This document shows, piece after piece, positions 35,338 through 43,539 of a DNA stretch of 64,000 nt; position 1 is the first letter of the stretch; each line of letters starts with the position of its first letter. This DNA is from Bog-473 sp963788585 (GTDB taxonomy: Bacteria > Actinomycetota > Acidimicrobiia > Acidimicrobiales > RAAP-2): NCBI GenBank assembly GCA_963788585.1, contig CAWBHA010000003.1:1674001-1738000 (forward strand). The letters are read 5' to 3'. Position numbers and translations under genes: made by a program. The notes under the pieces are model-generated. The model was not told the DNA's origin. It searched no databases and was given only the letters and a program-made list of their open reading frames with translations.

Positions 35338-37080
35338 TTAGCCGGGCGCCTCGACAGCTCCTAAGAAGACCTCGGCCGGACGAAGAGGCGTCCCCGGAAG
35401 GCAGCGTCGACTGCTCCAGGTCCGGCGTTGGAATTCGGAGAGTCTGGCCACGGCTGGACCGTGGCCAGAGGTGATGGAGGAGGAAGAATCAGAAGACCCG
35501 CTGGCGGAGTGCAGGAGCCAGCTCAATAAGAACTGGTTCCTCAGAGGGGCGCGGTACGGAGTCGGCGAACCGCCCGCCGAGTAGGCACCCGGCAGCATCC
35601 CCCCGGTGTGACCCTCCCAACTGGCCACAGGGGTGGGGCCGACGACCGTGACACCCGGCGGTACCGGCGAGAGCGGCGCGTTGGTGAGCGGGCCCGACGA
35701 GCTCTCAGTGGACGACGTTCCCACCATCGGCCCGGGGACGGCTCCTTTGCCCCCTGGCGCTCCTGCGAAGGACGAGGACGAGGACGTCGTCGGGGATGCC
35801 GCGACGACGATCGCCCCGGTCGCGGGGACCACGCCTGCTGTCAACGGCTCCACCGTCTCCAGCGGAAGGGCGAGTGGCTCCGTCAAGGGAGCGGTCAACG
35901 GAGAGAGTACCGGCGCCACTGGCGCGGTGAGGGCGGCGAGGATCGGGGTGACCGGCGCGGTGACGGCCGCGAGGACCGGTGTCACCGGCGCGGTGAGGGT
36001 GGCGAGGACCGGGGTGACCGGCGCGGTGACGGCCGCGAGGACCGGGGTGACCGGCGCGGTGAGGGTGGCGAGGATCGGGCTGACCGGCGCGGTGACGGCG
36101 GCGAGGATCGGGCTGACCGGCGCGGTGAGGGTGGCGAGGATCGGGGTGACCGGCGCGGTGACAGCGGCGAGGACCGGTGTCACCGGCGCGGTGAGGGTGG
36201 CCAGGACCGGGGTGACCGGCGCGGTGACGGCCGCCAGGACCGGGGTGACCGGCGCGGTGACGGCGGCGAGGATCGGGCTCACCGGCGCGGTGACGGCGGC
36301 GAGGACCGGGGTGACCGGCGCGGTGACGGCGGCGAGGATCGGGGTCACCGGTGTGGTTGTGGCGGCGACGGTCTTGGTCACCGGTGCGGTTGTGGCGGCG
36401 ACGGTCTTGGTCACCGGCGCGGCGACCGCGGCGAGGCTCTTGGTCACCGGCGCGGCGACCGCGGCGACGGTCCTGGTCACCGGTGCGGTTGTGGCGGCGA
36501 CGGTCTTGGTCACCGGTGCGGTTGTGGCGGCCACGGTCTTGGTCACCGGTGCGGTCGTGGCGGCGACGGTTTTGGTCACCGGGGCAGTGACGGCCGCGAG
36601 GCTCTGGGTCACCGGTGCGGTTGTGGCGGCAACGGTCTTGGTCACCGGTGCGGTTGTGGCGGCGACGGTCTTGGTAACCGGTGCGGTTGTGGCGGCCACG
36701 GTCTTGGTCACCGGCGTCGTGGCGGCAGCGACGGTCGGGGCCGCGGGCGTCGTGACTGCGGTGACGGGAGACGTTGCCGATGCCGGCTGCACAGCCGCTG
36801 CCGCGACGGCACTCGGCGGTGTACTCGGTGTCGCCACCGGGGCCGTTGCGGTCGACGCGCTGCTCGGATCGGTCACCGAGTTGACCAGACCTGTCACGCT
36901 CGAAGTCAGTCCCGACGGGGTGTTAACACCGAGTGCCCCGGCTCTGCCCGAGTCGAGCAGGAGCATGAAGGCGATCGCGAGAACGACGCCGAACGCAAGG
37001 AGGACGAGTCCACGCAGGACGCGAAGAGCCGTGGCGTTCAACGCCGGGCCCTGCTGATTCCCCTGCGCGTGTGTCCTCAT
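35338..37080 (-). CDS. Membrane-anchored/secreted protein of 11-residue Pro-Val-Thr repeats
   Basis: The 580-residue protein has an N-terminal membrane anchor or uncleaved signal (residues 24-43, GLVLLAFGVVLAIAFMLLL). Residues 123-408 are about 26 repeats of 11 residues in two flavours: a first block PVTKTVAATTA and a second block PVTPVLAAVTA. The rest is Ser/Thr/Pro-rich without domains. The 11-residue regularity suggests an extended or rod-like surface region. No homology to a named family is recognised. It is codirectional with the modular collagen-like protein downstream, and both may form an extracellular layer. Confidence 0.65.
   Translation of the reverse strand: MRTHAQGNQQGPALNATALRVLRGLVLLAFGVVLAIAFMLLLDSGRAGALGVNTPSGLTSSVTGLVNSVTDPSSASTATAPVATPSTPPSAVAAAAVQPASATSPVTAVTTPAAPTVAAATTPVTKTVAATTAPVTKTVAATTAPVTKTVAATTAPVTQSLAAVTAPVTKTVAATTAPVTKTVAATTAPVTKTVAATTAPVTRTVAAVAAPVTKSLAAVAAPVTKTVAATTAPVTKTVAATTTPVTPILAAVTAPVTPVLAAVTAPVSPILAAVTAPVTPVLAAVTAPVTPVLATLTAPVTPVLAAVTAPVTPILATLTAPVSPILAAVTAPVSPILATLTAPVTPVLAAVTAPVTPVLATLTAPVTPVLAAVTAPVTPILAALTAPVAPVLSPLTAPLTEPLALPLETVEPLTAGVVPATGAIVVAASPTTSSSSSFAGAPGGKGAVPGPMVGTSSTESSSGPLTNAPLSPVPPGVTVVGPTPVASWEGHTGGMLPGAYSAGGSPTPYRAPLRNQFLLSWLLHSASGSSDSSSSITSGHGPAVARLSEFQRRTWSSRRCLPGTPLRPAEVFLGAVEAPG
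35857..36714 (-). repeat. 33-bp tandem repeats (about 26 copies)
   Basis: Consecutive 33-bp units encode the 11-residue repeats of the anchored protein. The first half is of K-T-V type, the second of P-V/I-L type, and DNA identity within each half is high, consistent with expansion by slippage. Confidence 0.9.
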
Positions 37081-37173
37081 CGGCCGCCACCTGGAGACTG
37101 TTCGGGAACTTGCGGACGGCAGTTGGTGCCCCCCGGATCACGGGTGCCATAACCCGCGAAGGTGCAGGAATAA

Positions 37174-37210
37174 CCGTGACTTTTGGCACCGCCTGGCCCT
37201 CAAGTCACGG
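37174..37210. promoter_or_regulatory. Inverted repeat in the leader of the 11-residue-repeat gene
   Basis: CCGTGACTT and AAGTCACGG form a perfect 9-bp dyad with a 19-nt loop, about 95 bp upstream of the start codon. The surrounding 224-bp leader also holds GGTGCC/GGCACC and GTGGACT/AGTCCAC dyads. It could be a structured RNA leader or an operator; I cannot match it to a known class. Confidence 0.4.
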
Positions 37211-37304
37211 CCATGGGCGTGTCGCCAGGCGTGCCCAGGCGTCGGCCGTGGACTTTTTTCGGCCTCGGAGGAGTCCACATGGCGCAGCTCTCCGCTCCCG
37301 GTGT

Positions 37305-38015
37305 TCAGGCGCGCCCCCCAGCCAGCGCCAGGAACTCGGCCCGTGTTCGAGGGTCGTCGCGCACCAGGCCCTTGAGCGCCGAGGTCACCGTGCGCGACCC
37401 GCTGGAGCAGACGCCGCGCAGGGACATGCACAGGTGCTCGGCCTCGAGCACCACCCCGACACCCTTCGGCTGCAATGTCTCGGCGATGAAGTTCGCCACC
37501 TGGGCCGTCAGGCGCTCCTGGACCTGGAGGCGCCGGGCGAAGTGGTCCACGACCCGGGCGAGCTTCGACAGCCCCACGAGCCGCTCGTCGGGGAGGTAGC
37601 CCACGTGGGCGACGCCCGAGAAGGGCAGCAGGTGGTGCTCGCAGAGTGACGCGAAGGGGATGGCGCGGGCGACGACCAGTTCGTCGTAGCCCTCGTCGTT
37701 GGGGAACGTCGTCGCCTCGAACGGCTCGGGCGTCAGCAACTCGGCGTATGCCCGCGCCACGCGGCCCGGCGTCGCCTCCAGGTGGTCACCGGTGCGCTCG
37801 ACGCCCAGCGCATCGAGCAGGTCCGAGACGGCACGGCTGGCCCGGTCGAGGTCGACCGACCCCGAGGGCAGCACGTGCAGCTGGGGTGTCGACCCGGCTG
37901 GGTCCTCGGCCGCGGCGCCACCCGAATCGAGGCTGCCTTCCGCGTCCGCGTCCGCGTCCGCGTCCACGTGCTCGGACTCGGTGAGGTCGGCGCGCCACGC
38001 GGTGTTCTGGCTCAT
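37305..38015 (-). CDS. folE: GTP cyclohydrolase I
   Basis: The C-terminal 190 residues are a standard FolE: RVARAYAELLTPEPF, the zinc and active-site segment FASLCEHHLLPFSG and EAEHLCMSLRGV with the second zinc Cys. The enzyme makes dihydroneopterin triphosphate from GTP for folate or pterin synthesis. A 45-residue N-terminal extension with an Asp-Ala tract (VDADADADA) is unusual and encoded by a six-base repeat. It is divergent from a SufR-like regulator, so pterin synthesis might be tied to that regulator; other folate genes are not nearby. Confidence 0.95.
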   Translation of the reverse strand: MSQNTAWRADLTESEHVDADADADAEGSLDSGGAAAEDPAGSTPQLHVLPSGSVDLDRASRAVSDLLDALGVERTGDHLEATPGRVARAYAELLTPEPFEATTFPNDEGYDELVVARAIPFASLCEHHLLPFSGVAHVGYLPDERLVGLSKLARVVDHFARRLQVQERLTAQVANFIAETLQPKGVGVVLEAEHLCMSLRGVCSSGSRTVTSALKGLVRDDPRTRAEFLALAGGRA

Positions 38016-38102
38016 CGAAGACGCTCCTCTCGGCCGGCCCGGCGCATCGTCGAAGGCCCGCGCTCTAACGACGGTGGATATCTACTCTAGTGCCGGGGTG
38101 GC

Positions 38103-38126
38103 CCTGTTTCGTCAACAGGAATCTGT
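38103..38126. promoter_or_regulatory. Candidate operator between folE and the SufR-like gene
   Basis: Two overlapping dyads, CCTGTT-TCGTC-AACAGG and AACAG-GAAT-CTGTT, lie 15-38 bp upstream of the regulator start in the 125-bp divergent gap. This is a plausible site for the adjacent DNA-binding protein. Confidence 0.5.
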
Positions 38127-38140
38127 TTTAGAATACGGGC

Positions 38141-38848
38141 ATGGACGCGCCGGAGACGCGCGACGCCGCCCTGACTTCGTTGGCCGCGCTGGCGGAGCCC
38201 CTGCGGCGCCGTCTGTTCCTCTACGTCGCCTCGACTGCCGCGTCGGTCTCCCGCGAGCAGGCCGCCGAGGCCGTCGGCGTCGCGCGTTCGGTGGCGGCCT
38301 TCCACCTCGACAAGCTGGCGGAGGTCGGTGTCCTGGCCGTGGAGTACCGCCGTCCGCCCGGGCGAGGTGGGCCCGGTGCGGGGCGGCCGGCCAAGCTCTA
38401 TCGGGCGGTCGAAGACGAGGTGGCGTTCAGCGTGCCGGAGCGCCACTACGACCTGGCCGCTGCCGTCCTTGCACGAGCCGTCGCCGACGCGGAGGCGAAG
38501 ACCGTGCCGGTGGCGACCGCACTGCGGTCCGCGGCACGCGCCCATGGGCGCACCATGGGTGCGGGCGGCGCCGGCGAGGGGACCGAGGGCGACGCGGCGA
38601 CGGCGAACGGTCTCGAGCGGGTGGCGGCCGCCCTGACCCCCTACGGCTATGAGCCGTGTGTCGGCGAGGGGCGCGTCACGTTGGAGAACTGCCCCTTCCG
38701 CGCGCTGGCCGACCAGCAGCGGGAGGTCGTCTGTCACATGAACCTCCACCTGCTCAAGGGCGTGCTCAAGGGCGCCCGCACTCCTGACCTCGTCGCGCGT
38801 CGCGACCCGTCCCCGGGGCGGTGCTGCGTGACGCTGCAGGCGCGCTGA
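38141..38848 (+). CDS. SufR-like HTH regulator with Fe-S-type Cys motif
   Basis: Residues 10-70 form a winged helix (LAEPLRRRLFLYVASTAASVSREQAAEAVGVARSVAAFHLDKL). The C-terminal domain has ENCPFRALAD, then VVCHMNLHLL and PGRCCVTL, a Cys/His spacing like SufR-type regulators that sense Fe-S cluster status. It could bind a cluster and repress or activate the divergent folE or its own promoter. No suf genes are in the window, so the regulon is unclear. Confidence 0.78.
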   Translation: MDAPETRDAALTSLAALAEPLRRRLFLYVASTAASVSREQAAEAVGVARSVAAFHLDKLAEVGVLAVEYRRPPGRGGPGAGRPAKLYRAVEDEVAFSVPERHYDLAAAVLARAVADAEAKTVPVATALRSAARAHGRTMGAGGAGEGTEGDAATANGLERVAAALTPYGYEPCVGEGRVTLENCPFRALADQQREVVCHMNLHLLKGVLKGARTPDLVARRDPSPGRCCVTLQAR

Positions 38849-38857
38849 CCAGGTGGC

Positions 38858-40351
38858 TCAGTCCGACGGGGTGTTGCGCCACCGGCGCTCGAAGGGCAGG
38901 CGCCAGCTGCGCGGGGCGATCAGCTCGTTGATCGCCGGTGTCGGGCCCCAGCTCCCCCGGGCGTAGGGCTGGACCGCGGGCGGGTCCTCGAGCAGCGGCG
39001 TCGAGACCTCCCAGAGCCGCTCGATCCCCTCGGCCGTGTTGAACAACGTGTGGTCGCCCACCATGGCGTCGTAGATGAGGCGCTCGTAGGCCTCGAGGAC
39101 GTCGGCGTCCTGGCCGGTCTCGTGCAGGGCGAACTGGAGGCTGAGCTTCTCGAGCTTCATGCCCGGCCCGGGCCGCTTGCCGTAGAAGGACAGCGACAGC
39201 TTCGAGGAGTCGGCCAGGTCGAAGGTGAGGTGGTCGGGCCCTTGGCTCCCGACGCCCGAGCCGGCGGGGAACATCGACTTGGGCGGCTCGCGGAAGGCGA
39301 TCGAGATGATGCGCTCGCCGCTGCCCATCTCCTTCCCGGTTCGCAGGAAGAAGGGGACGCCCGCCCAGCGCCAGTTGTCGATGTCGCAGCGCAGGGCCAC
39401 GAAGGTCTCGGTGTCCGAGTCCGGGGCCACGCCGGGCAGGTCCCGGTACCCCTCGTACTGCCCGCGTACGACGTTCGACACGTCGAGGGGCCGCAGGGAG
39501 CGGAAGACCTTGTTCTTCTCCTCGCTGATGGAGACCGGCTCGAGCGCGGTCGGCGGCTCCATGGCCATGAAGGCGAGGATCTGGAAGAGGTGCGTGACGA
39601 CCATGTCCTTGAAGGCGCCCGTGGCCTCGTAGAAGCCGACGCGGTCGTCGACCGAGAGGGTCTCGGGCACGTCGATCTGCACGTTGTCGATGTGGTCCCG
39701 GTTCCAGATGGGCTCGAAGAGCCCGTTGGCGAAGCGGAAGGCCAAGATGTTCTGGGCCGCCTCCTTCCCCAGGAAGTGGTCGATGCGGAAGATCTGCTCC
39801 TCGTCGAATACCCGGTGCAGCGTCTCGTTCAGCGCCACCGCGCTGGCCAGGTCGGTGCCGAAGGGCTTTTCGAGGATCACCCGCGACCGTTCCACGAGCT
39901 TGGCGTCGGACAGCAGCTGGATCACGGCCTGGTCGGCGGCCGGCGGCACGCTCAGGTAGTGCAGCCGGCGGGTGTCGCCACCCATCTCGGCCTCCTGTTT
40001 GGCCACGTGGTCGGCGAAGGCCTCGGGCCCGACGGTGGTCGGGCAGAACGTCAGGCGCCGTTCGAAGTTCGCCCACTGCAGCAGTGAGATCCTGTCGGTG
40101 GCGTAGAGGTCGCAGGCGTAGCGGGCCATGTCGCGGAAGTCCTCGTCGCTGTGCTCGCTCGTCGCGCTGCCCACGATGCGGTACTCGGGCATCATCCCCG
40201 AGATGGCCAGGTGGAGCAGCCCCGGCAGCAGCTTGCGCGCCGCCAGGTCGCCCGTCGCCCCGAAGAGGACGATGACGTGAGGCTCGACCTGCCTCCCGTC
40301 GTCCGCCGCCAGCGCGGACACGGTCTCGGCCTGGTCGACGGTCTCGCTCAT
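38858..40351 (-). CDS. zwf: Glucose-6-phosphate 1-dehydrogenase
   Basis: From ATG 40351 the 497-residue enzyme reads FGATGDLAARKLLP (NADP loop), the substrate site RIDHFLGKEA and an intact C-terminal domain. It feeds the oxidative pentose phosphate pathway and NADPH supply. Its start overlaps the amidohydrolase stop by 4 bp (ATGA), so it ends a five-gene operon of redox and hydrolase genes. The frame is also open far upstream, but that reading shadows the amidohydrolase. Confidence 0.96.
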   Translation of the reverse strand: MSETVDQAETVSALAADDGRQVEPHVIVLFGATGDLAARKLLPGLLHLAISGMMPEYRIVGSATSEHSDEDFRDMARYACDLYATDRISLLQWANFERRLTFCPTTVGPEAFADHVAKQEAEMGGDTRRLHYLSVPPAADQAVIQLLSDAKLVERSRVILEKPFGTDLASAVALNETLHRVFDEEQIFRIDHFLGKEAAQNILAFRFANGLFEPIWNRDHIDNVQIDVPETLSVDDRVGFYEATGAFKDMVVTHLFQILAFMAMEPPTALEPVSISEEKNKVFRSLRPLDVSNVVRGQYEGYRDLPGVAPDSDTETFVALRCDIDNWRWAGVPFFLRTGKEMGSGERIISIAFREPPKSMFPAGSGVGSQGPDHLTFDLADSSKLSLSFYGKRPGPGMKLEKLSLQFALHETGQDADVLEAYERLIYDAMVGDHTLFNTAEGIERLWEVSTPLLEDPPAVQPYARGSWGPTPAINELIAPRSWRLPFERRWRNTPSD

Positions 40352-41538
40352 CGGGCCGGCCTGCGCTCGTTGAGCTCCGCCACGTTGCCGCCCATGATCT
40401 TTGGCACCGCCTCGGGCGGGAGCTTCTGCAGTTCGGTCACCCAGTCCGTGGGCTCGGGGAGGCCCTCGACGTGGGGCCAGTCGGAACCGAAGATGACTCG
40501 GTCGTCCCCCATGAAGTCGACGATCTCGTCCACGTCGTCCTCCCAGAACGGGTTGATCCACACGTGGCGGCGGAAGGTGACGACGGGATCCTCGCTGAAG
40601 TATCCCGGCATGCGCCTCGTCGTGGTGTGCAGTTTGTGGAACAGGGGGGCCAGGAAGTCGGACCCGTTCTCGACCGAGGCGACGCGCACGTTGGGGAACC
40701 GGTCGAAGAGCTTCTCGAGGACCAGCGTGGCGAGGAAGTCGTGCGCCGCGCGCTCGATGGCGAACAGCTTGATGCTCGGCCTGGCCCCGCCGCCGGCGCG
40801 GAAGGAGGCCGAGAACCCGTCGGCGGCATAGCCGTTGGAGGACAGCCCGGCGTCGCCCGCGTGCACCACGACCGTGATGCCGGCCTCGTTGACCCGGGCC
40901 CAGAAGGGGTCGAACTCGTCGGCCGCCGGCGAGCGCGGCCCGCTCTCGGTCGTCGGCGCGGCGGCCCGCATGACGACGGCGCGGGCGTCCTGGTCGAGCG
41001 CCCACTCGAGCTCGGCGACGGCCTCGTCGACGTCGGCCAGCGTGATGTAGGGCGCGGCGAAGATGCGGTCCGCGTGGGCCATGCCCCAGTCCTCGGCCAG
41101 CCAGCGGTTGAAGGCGCGGAACAACAGGACCACGGCACCCGGGTCGTGCTTCAGGGCCTGCTCGTAGAGCATGCCGAGCGTCGGGAAGAGCCAGATCTTG
41201 GCCAGGCCCTGGGCGTCCATGGTGGCCAGGCGCGCCGCACGGTCGCGGTACTCGGGGCGGATCGGCTCGGGCGTCCCCAGCAGCTCGTGCATGGGCCGCC
41301 CGTCGGGGTTGCCCCGGAAGAAGTCCCGCAGCGCACCGGCCGGCGCGATCGGGTTGAAGGTCGGGTTGGTGACGGCCCGGCTCACCTGCCCCGCCAGCGC
41401 GTGGTAGCGCCGCCCCCCGATCTCGACCCACTCGATCACCCGGGGGCCGAGCGCGGGGTCGAGGTGGCGCGTGAACGCGTCGAGCGCCTCGTAATAGTGG
41501 TTGTCGGCGTCGAAGACGGGTGAGTCGGGCATGGGCAT
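40348..41538 (-). CDS. Amidohydrolase family (PF04909) protein
   Basis: Starting at ATG 41538 (or ATG 41532), the protein opens with FDADNHYYE, the N-terminal metal motif of this TIM-barrel family, and has VVHAGD, VASVENGSDF and the late SDWPHVEG with metal-site residues. Relatives decarboxylate aromatic acids or hydrolyse lactones. The start at 41583 would add a Arg/Pro-rich leader and is less likely. It overlaps zwf by 4 bp. Substrate unknown. Confidence 0.85.
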   Translation of the reverse strand: MPMPDSPVFDADNHYYEALDAFTRHLDPALGPRVIEWVEIGGRRYHALAGQVSRAVTNPTFNPIAPAGALRDFFRGNPDGRPMHELLGTPEPIRPEYRDRAARLATMDAQGLAKIWLFPTLGMLYEQALKHDPGAVVLLFRAFNRWLAEDWGMAHADRIFAAPYITLADVDEAVAELEWALDQDARAVVMRAAAPTTESGPRSPAADEFDPFWARVNEAGITVVVHAGDAGLSSNGYAADGFSASFRAGGGARPSIKLFAIERAAHDFLATLVLEKLFDRFPNVRVASVENGSDFLAPLFHKLHTTTRRMPGYFSEDPVVTFRRHVWINPFWEDDVDEIVDFMGDDRVIFGSDWPHVEGLPEPTDWVTELQKLPPEAVPKIMGGNVAELNERRPAR

Positions 41539-41590
41539 GGCAACCTTTGGAAGTCGTCGGGGCCGGCGCGGCGTGCGCAACACCCAGACT

Positions 41591-42307
41591 CTATTGCCCG
41601 CTCCCCGGGCCGGGGCGCGGCGGGCCCGCCGCCGTGTGGGCCGTGCCCTCGGGGTCCACCGCCCACCCCGGTGCCTCCCCCCAGCGCTCGCCGAAGACCA
41701 GTTCGGGCAACGGCCGCCTCCGCACTGGGCCGTGCCCTCCCTGCGGCCTCCCGATGGTGATCGCCGCCATCAGCTCGACCTCCTCGGGGATCTGCAACAG
41801 GGCGCGCAGCTCGGCCTCGGCCGCGTGCTGCCACCCGGTCATGACGCCGCCGTATCCCAGGGCGCGGGCGCCGAGGAGGAGGTTCTGGCAGGCCGGGTAC
41901 AGCGACGCCGCGTCGGCGGCGGCCCGGTGCTGACGGTACGGCACGTAGCAGGCGAGGATCAGCACGGGCACGGACTCGTAGGTGTCGACGTAGTGCTGCA
42001 TGGTGCGTGCCATGCGCGCCTTGGGCGAGTCGGCCCGGCTGCCCGACCCCGTGTCGTAGCCGTCGGCCGCGCGCTTGGCGGCCCAGAAGCGGCGCGCCCC
42101 GGCGCCGATGAGGCGCTTGGCCTCCTGCGCCACCACCCCGTCGGTCAGGACGACGAAGCGGAAGGGCTGGCGGTTGGAGCCGCTCGGGGCCCGTGTGGCC
42201 GCGAAGAGGATGTCGCGCAGCGCCTCGTCGGGGACCGGCTCGTCCGTGTAGCGCCGGATGGCCCGCGTGGTGAGCAGCCCCTCGTAGAGGGAGACGTCGT
42301 CTGCCAC
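41591..42307 (-). CDS. Nitroreductase family (FMN) protein
   Basis: GTG 42307 gives a 238-residue protein with TTRAIRRYTDEPVPDEALRDILFAATRAPSGSNRQPFRF, the standard FMN-binding N-terminus, and PACQNLLLGARALGYGGVMTG near the centre. Such enzymes reduce nitro groups, quinones or enones with NAD(P)H. It starts 8 bp after the serine hydrolase stop. A Pro/Gly-rich tail follows the domain. Confidence 0.88.
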   Translation of the reverse strand: MADDVSLYEGLLTTRAIRRYTDEPVPDEALRDILFAATRAPSGSNRQPFRFVVLTDGVVAQEAKRLIGAGARRFWAAKRAADGYDTGSGSRADSPKARMARTMQHYVDTYESVPVLILACYVPYRQHRAAADAASLYPACQNLLLGARALGYGGVMTGWQHAAEAELRALLQIPEEVELMAAITIGRPQGGHGPVRRRPLPELVFGERWGEAPGWAVDPEGTAHTAAGPPRPGPGSGQ

Positions 42308-42315
42308 GCCGGGTA

Positions 42316-43539
42316 TCAGTCCTCGAGGGCCTGGTAGACGAGCGCGCGCAGCTGCGCCCGGAACGGATAGGCGATCGAAGGGAACAGCTGGGTCATGAAC
42401 ACGACGAAGAGGTCCTCGACCGGGTCGACCCAGAAGGCGGTGCTGGCGGCGCCGCCCCAGTAGAACTCGCCGCCCGAGCCGGCCATGGCGGTGGCCGCCG
42501 GGCCGAGGCCGACGGCGAAGCCCAGGCCGAACCCCACGCCCTCGAAGCCCGCCTCGCCGAAGCCGCCGACGGCCATGTCGCGCAATGTCGCGCCGCCCGG
42601 GAGATGGTTCACCGTCATGAGCTCGAGCGTCTTGCGCCCGAGCACCCGCCGTCCGTCGTACTGCCCCCCGTTGGCCAGCATGTGACAGAAGGCGACGTAG
42701 TCCGCGGTGGTCGAGACGAGGCCGCCCGCCCCCGACAGGTACGAGCGGGGGCGCAGGATCCCGTTGGCGAAGGGGCCCTCCATGAGGCGAGGGGTGTTGG
42801 CCGGGCGGTACTGGTAGCAGGCGGCCAGGCGTGGCTGCTTGTCCTCGGGCACGAAGAAATCGGTGTCGACCATGCCGAGCGGCTCGAAGAGCTCCCCTCG
42901 GAGGTACTCGTCGAAGCGCTGCCCCGAGAGGATCTCGACCAGGCGGCCCACGATGTCGGTCGAGATCCCGTAGTTCCAGTGGGTGCCCGGGTGGAACTTG
43001 AGCGGGTGCCGGCCCAGGAGCGCGGTGACGCTCTCGAGGGTCTGCCCGCTGCCCAGCGCGGCCCGGGCTTCGGCGAAGGCGGCGTCGATCGGGTTGTCGG
43101 GGAACAGCCCGCCCGGCAGGCCGGTCGTGTGCATGAGCACGTCGCGCATGTTGATCGGGCGCTGCGGCTTGACCAGGGTGACCGAACCGTCGTCGGCTAC
43201 CTCGCCCACCTGCTGGGTGCTCCACTCGGGGATGTAGCGCCGCACCGGGTCGAGGAGCTGGAACATCCCGCGCTCGTAGAGCTGCATGAGCGCGACCGAG
43301 GCGATCGGTTTGGTCATGGAGTAGATGCGGAAGATGGCGTCGTCGGCCATCGGGATGTTGCGCTCGCGGTCCATCAGGCCCAGCGACCGCTGATAGGCCA
43401 CGTGGCCACCCCGCACCACGGTCACCTGGCAGCCGGCGATCTTGCCGGTGTCGACGTAATCGGAGCCGAAGTGCTCGGTGATGCGCTCGAGCCGGGCCTC
43501 GCTCATCCCCGCCGCTTCGGGCTCGATCTTGACGCTCAC
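42316..43539 (-). CDS. Beta-lactamase-family serine hydrolase/esterase
   Basis: The 407-residue protein has the catalytic SxxK as IYSMTKPIA and a Tyr motif HWNYGIST, plus GGAASTAFWVDP near the end, as in class C-like esterases and EstB-type enzymes. No signal peptide is visible, so it is probably cytoplasmic and cleaves an ester rather than an antibiotic. Its GTG start overlaps the SDR stop (GTGA). Confidence 0.87.
   Translation of the reverse strand: MSVKIEPEAAGMSEARLERITEHFGSDYVDTGKIAGCQVTVVRGGHVAYQRSLGLMDRERNIPMADDAIFRIYSMTKPIASVALMQLYERGMFQLLDPVRRYIPEWSTQQVGEVADDGSVTLVKPQRPINMRDVLMHTTGLPGGLFPDNPIDAAFAEARAALGSGQTLESVTALLGRHPLKFHPGTHWNYGISTDIVGRLVEILSGQRFDEYLRGELFEPLGMVDTDFFVPEDKQPRLAACYQYRPANTPRLMEGPFANGILRPRSYLSGAGGLVSTTADYVAFCHMLANGGQYDGRRVLGRKTLELMTVNHLPGGATLRDMAVGGFGEAGFEGVGFGLGFAVGLGPAATAMAGSGGEFYWGGAASTAFWVDPVEDLFVVFMTQLFPSIAYPFRAQLRALVYQALED

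Noticed and set aside
33804..36714. Regularly spaced repeats that could suggest a CRISPR array
   Set aside because: Units are 312 bp or 33 bp and contiguous with no unique spacers, and translate as protein repeats; no cas gene is near.
35608..37152. Long Gly/Arg-rich plus-strand frames opposite the 11-residue-repeat gene
   Set aside because: Repetitive DNA gives open frames on both strands; only the minus strand reading has an export signal and a sensible start.
37081..37304. Calling the leader a c-di-AMP riboswitch
   Set aside because: The leader has dyads but lacks the sequence motifs of that class as I know them, so it is reported only as an unassigned structured leader.
38858..41431. 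A continuous frame of 857 codons covering zwf and the region upstream
   Set aside because: The upstream half is antisense-like in composition relative to nothing known and coincides with the well-conserved amidohydrolase in another frame; zwf clearly starts at ATG 40351.
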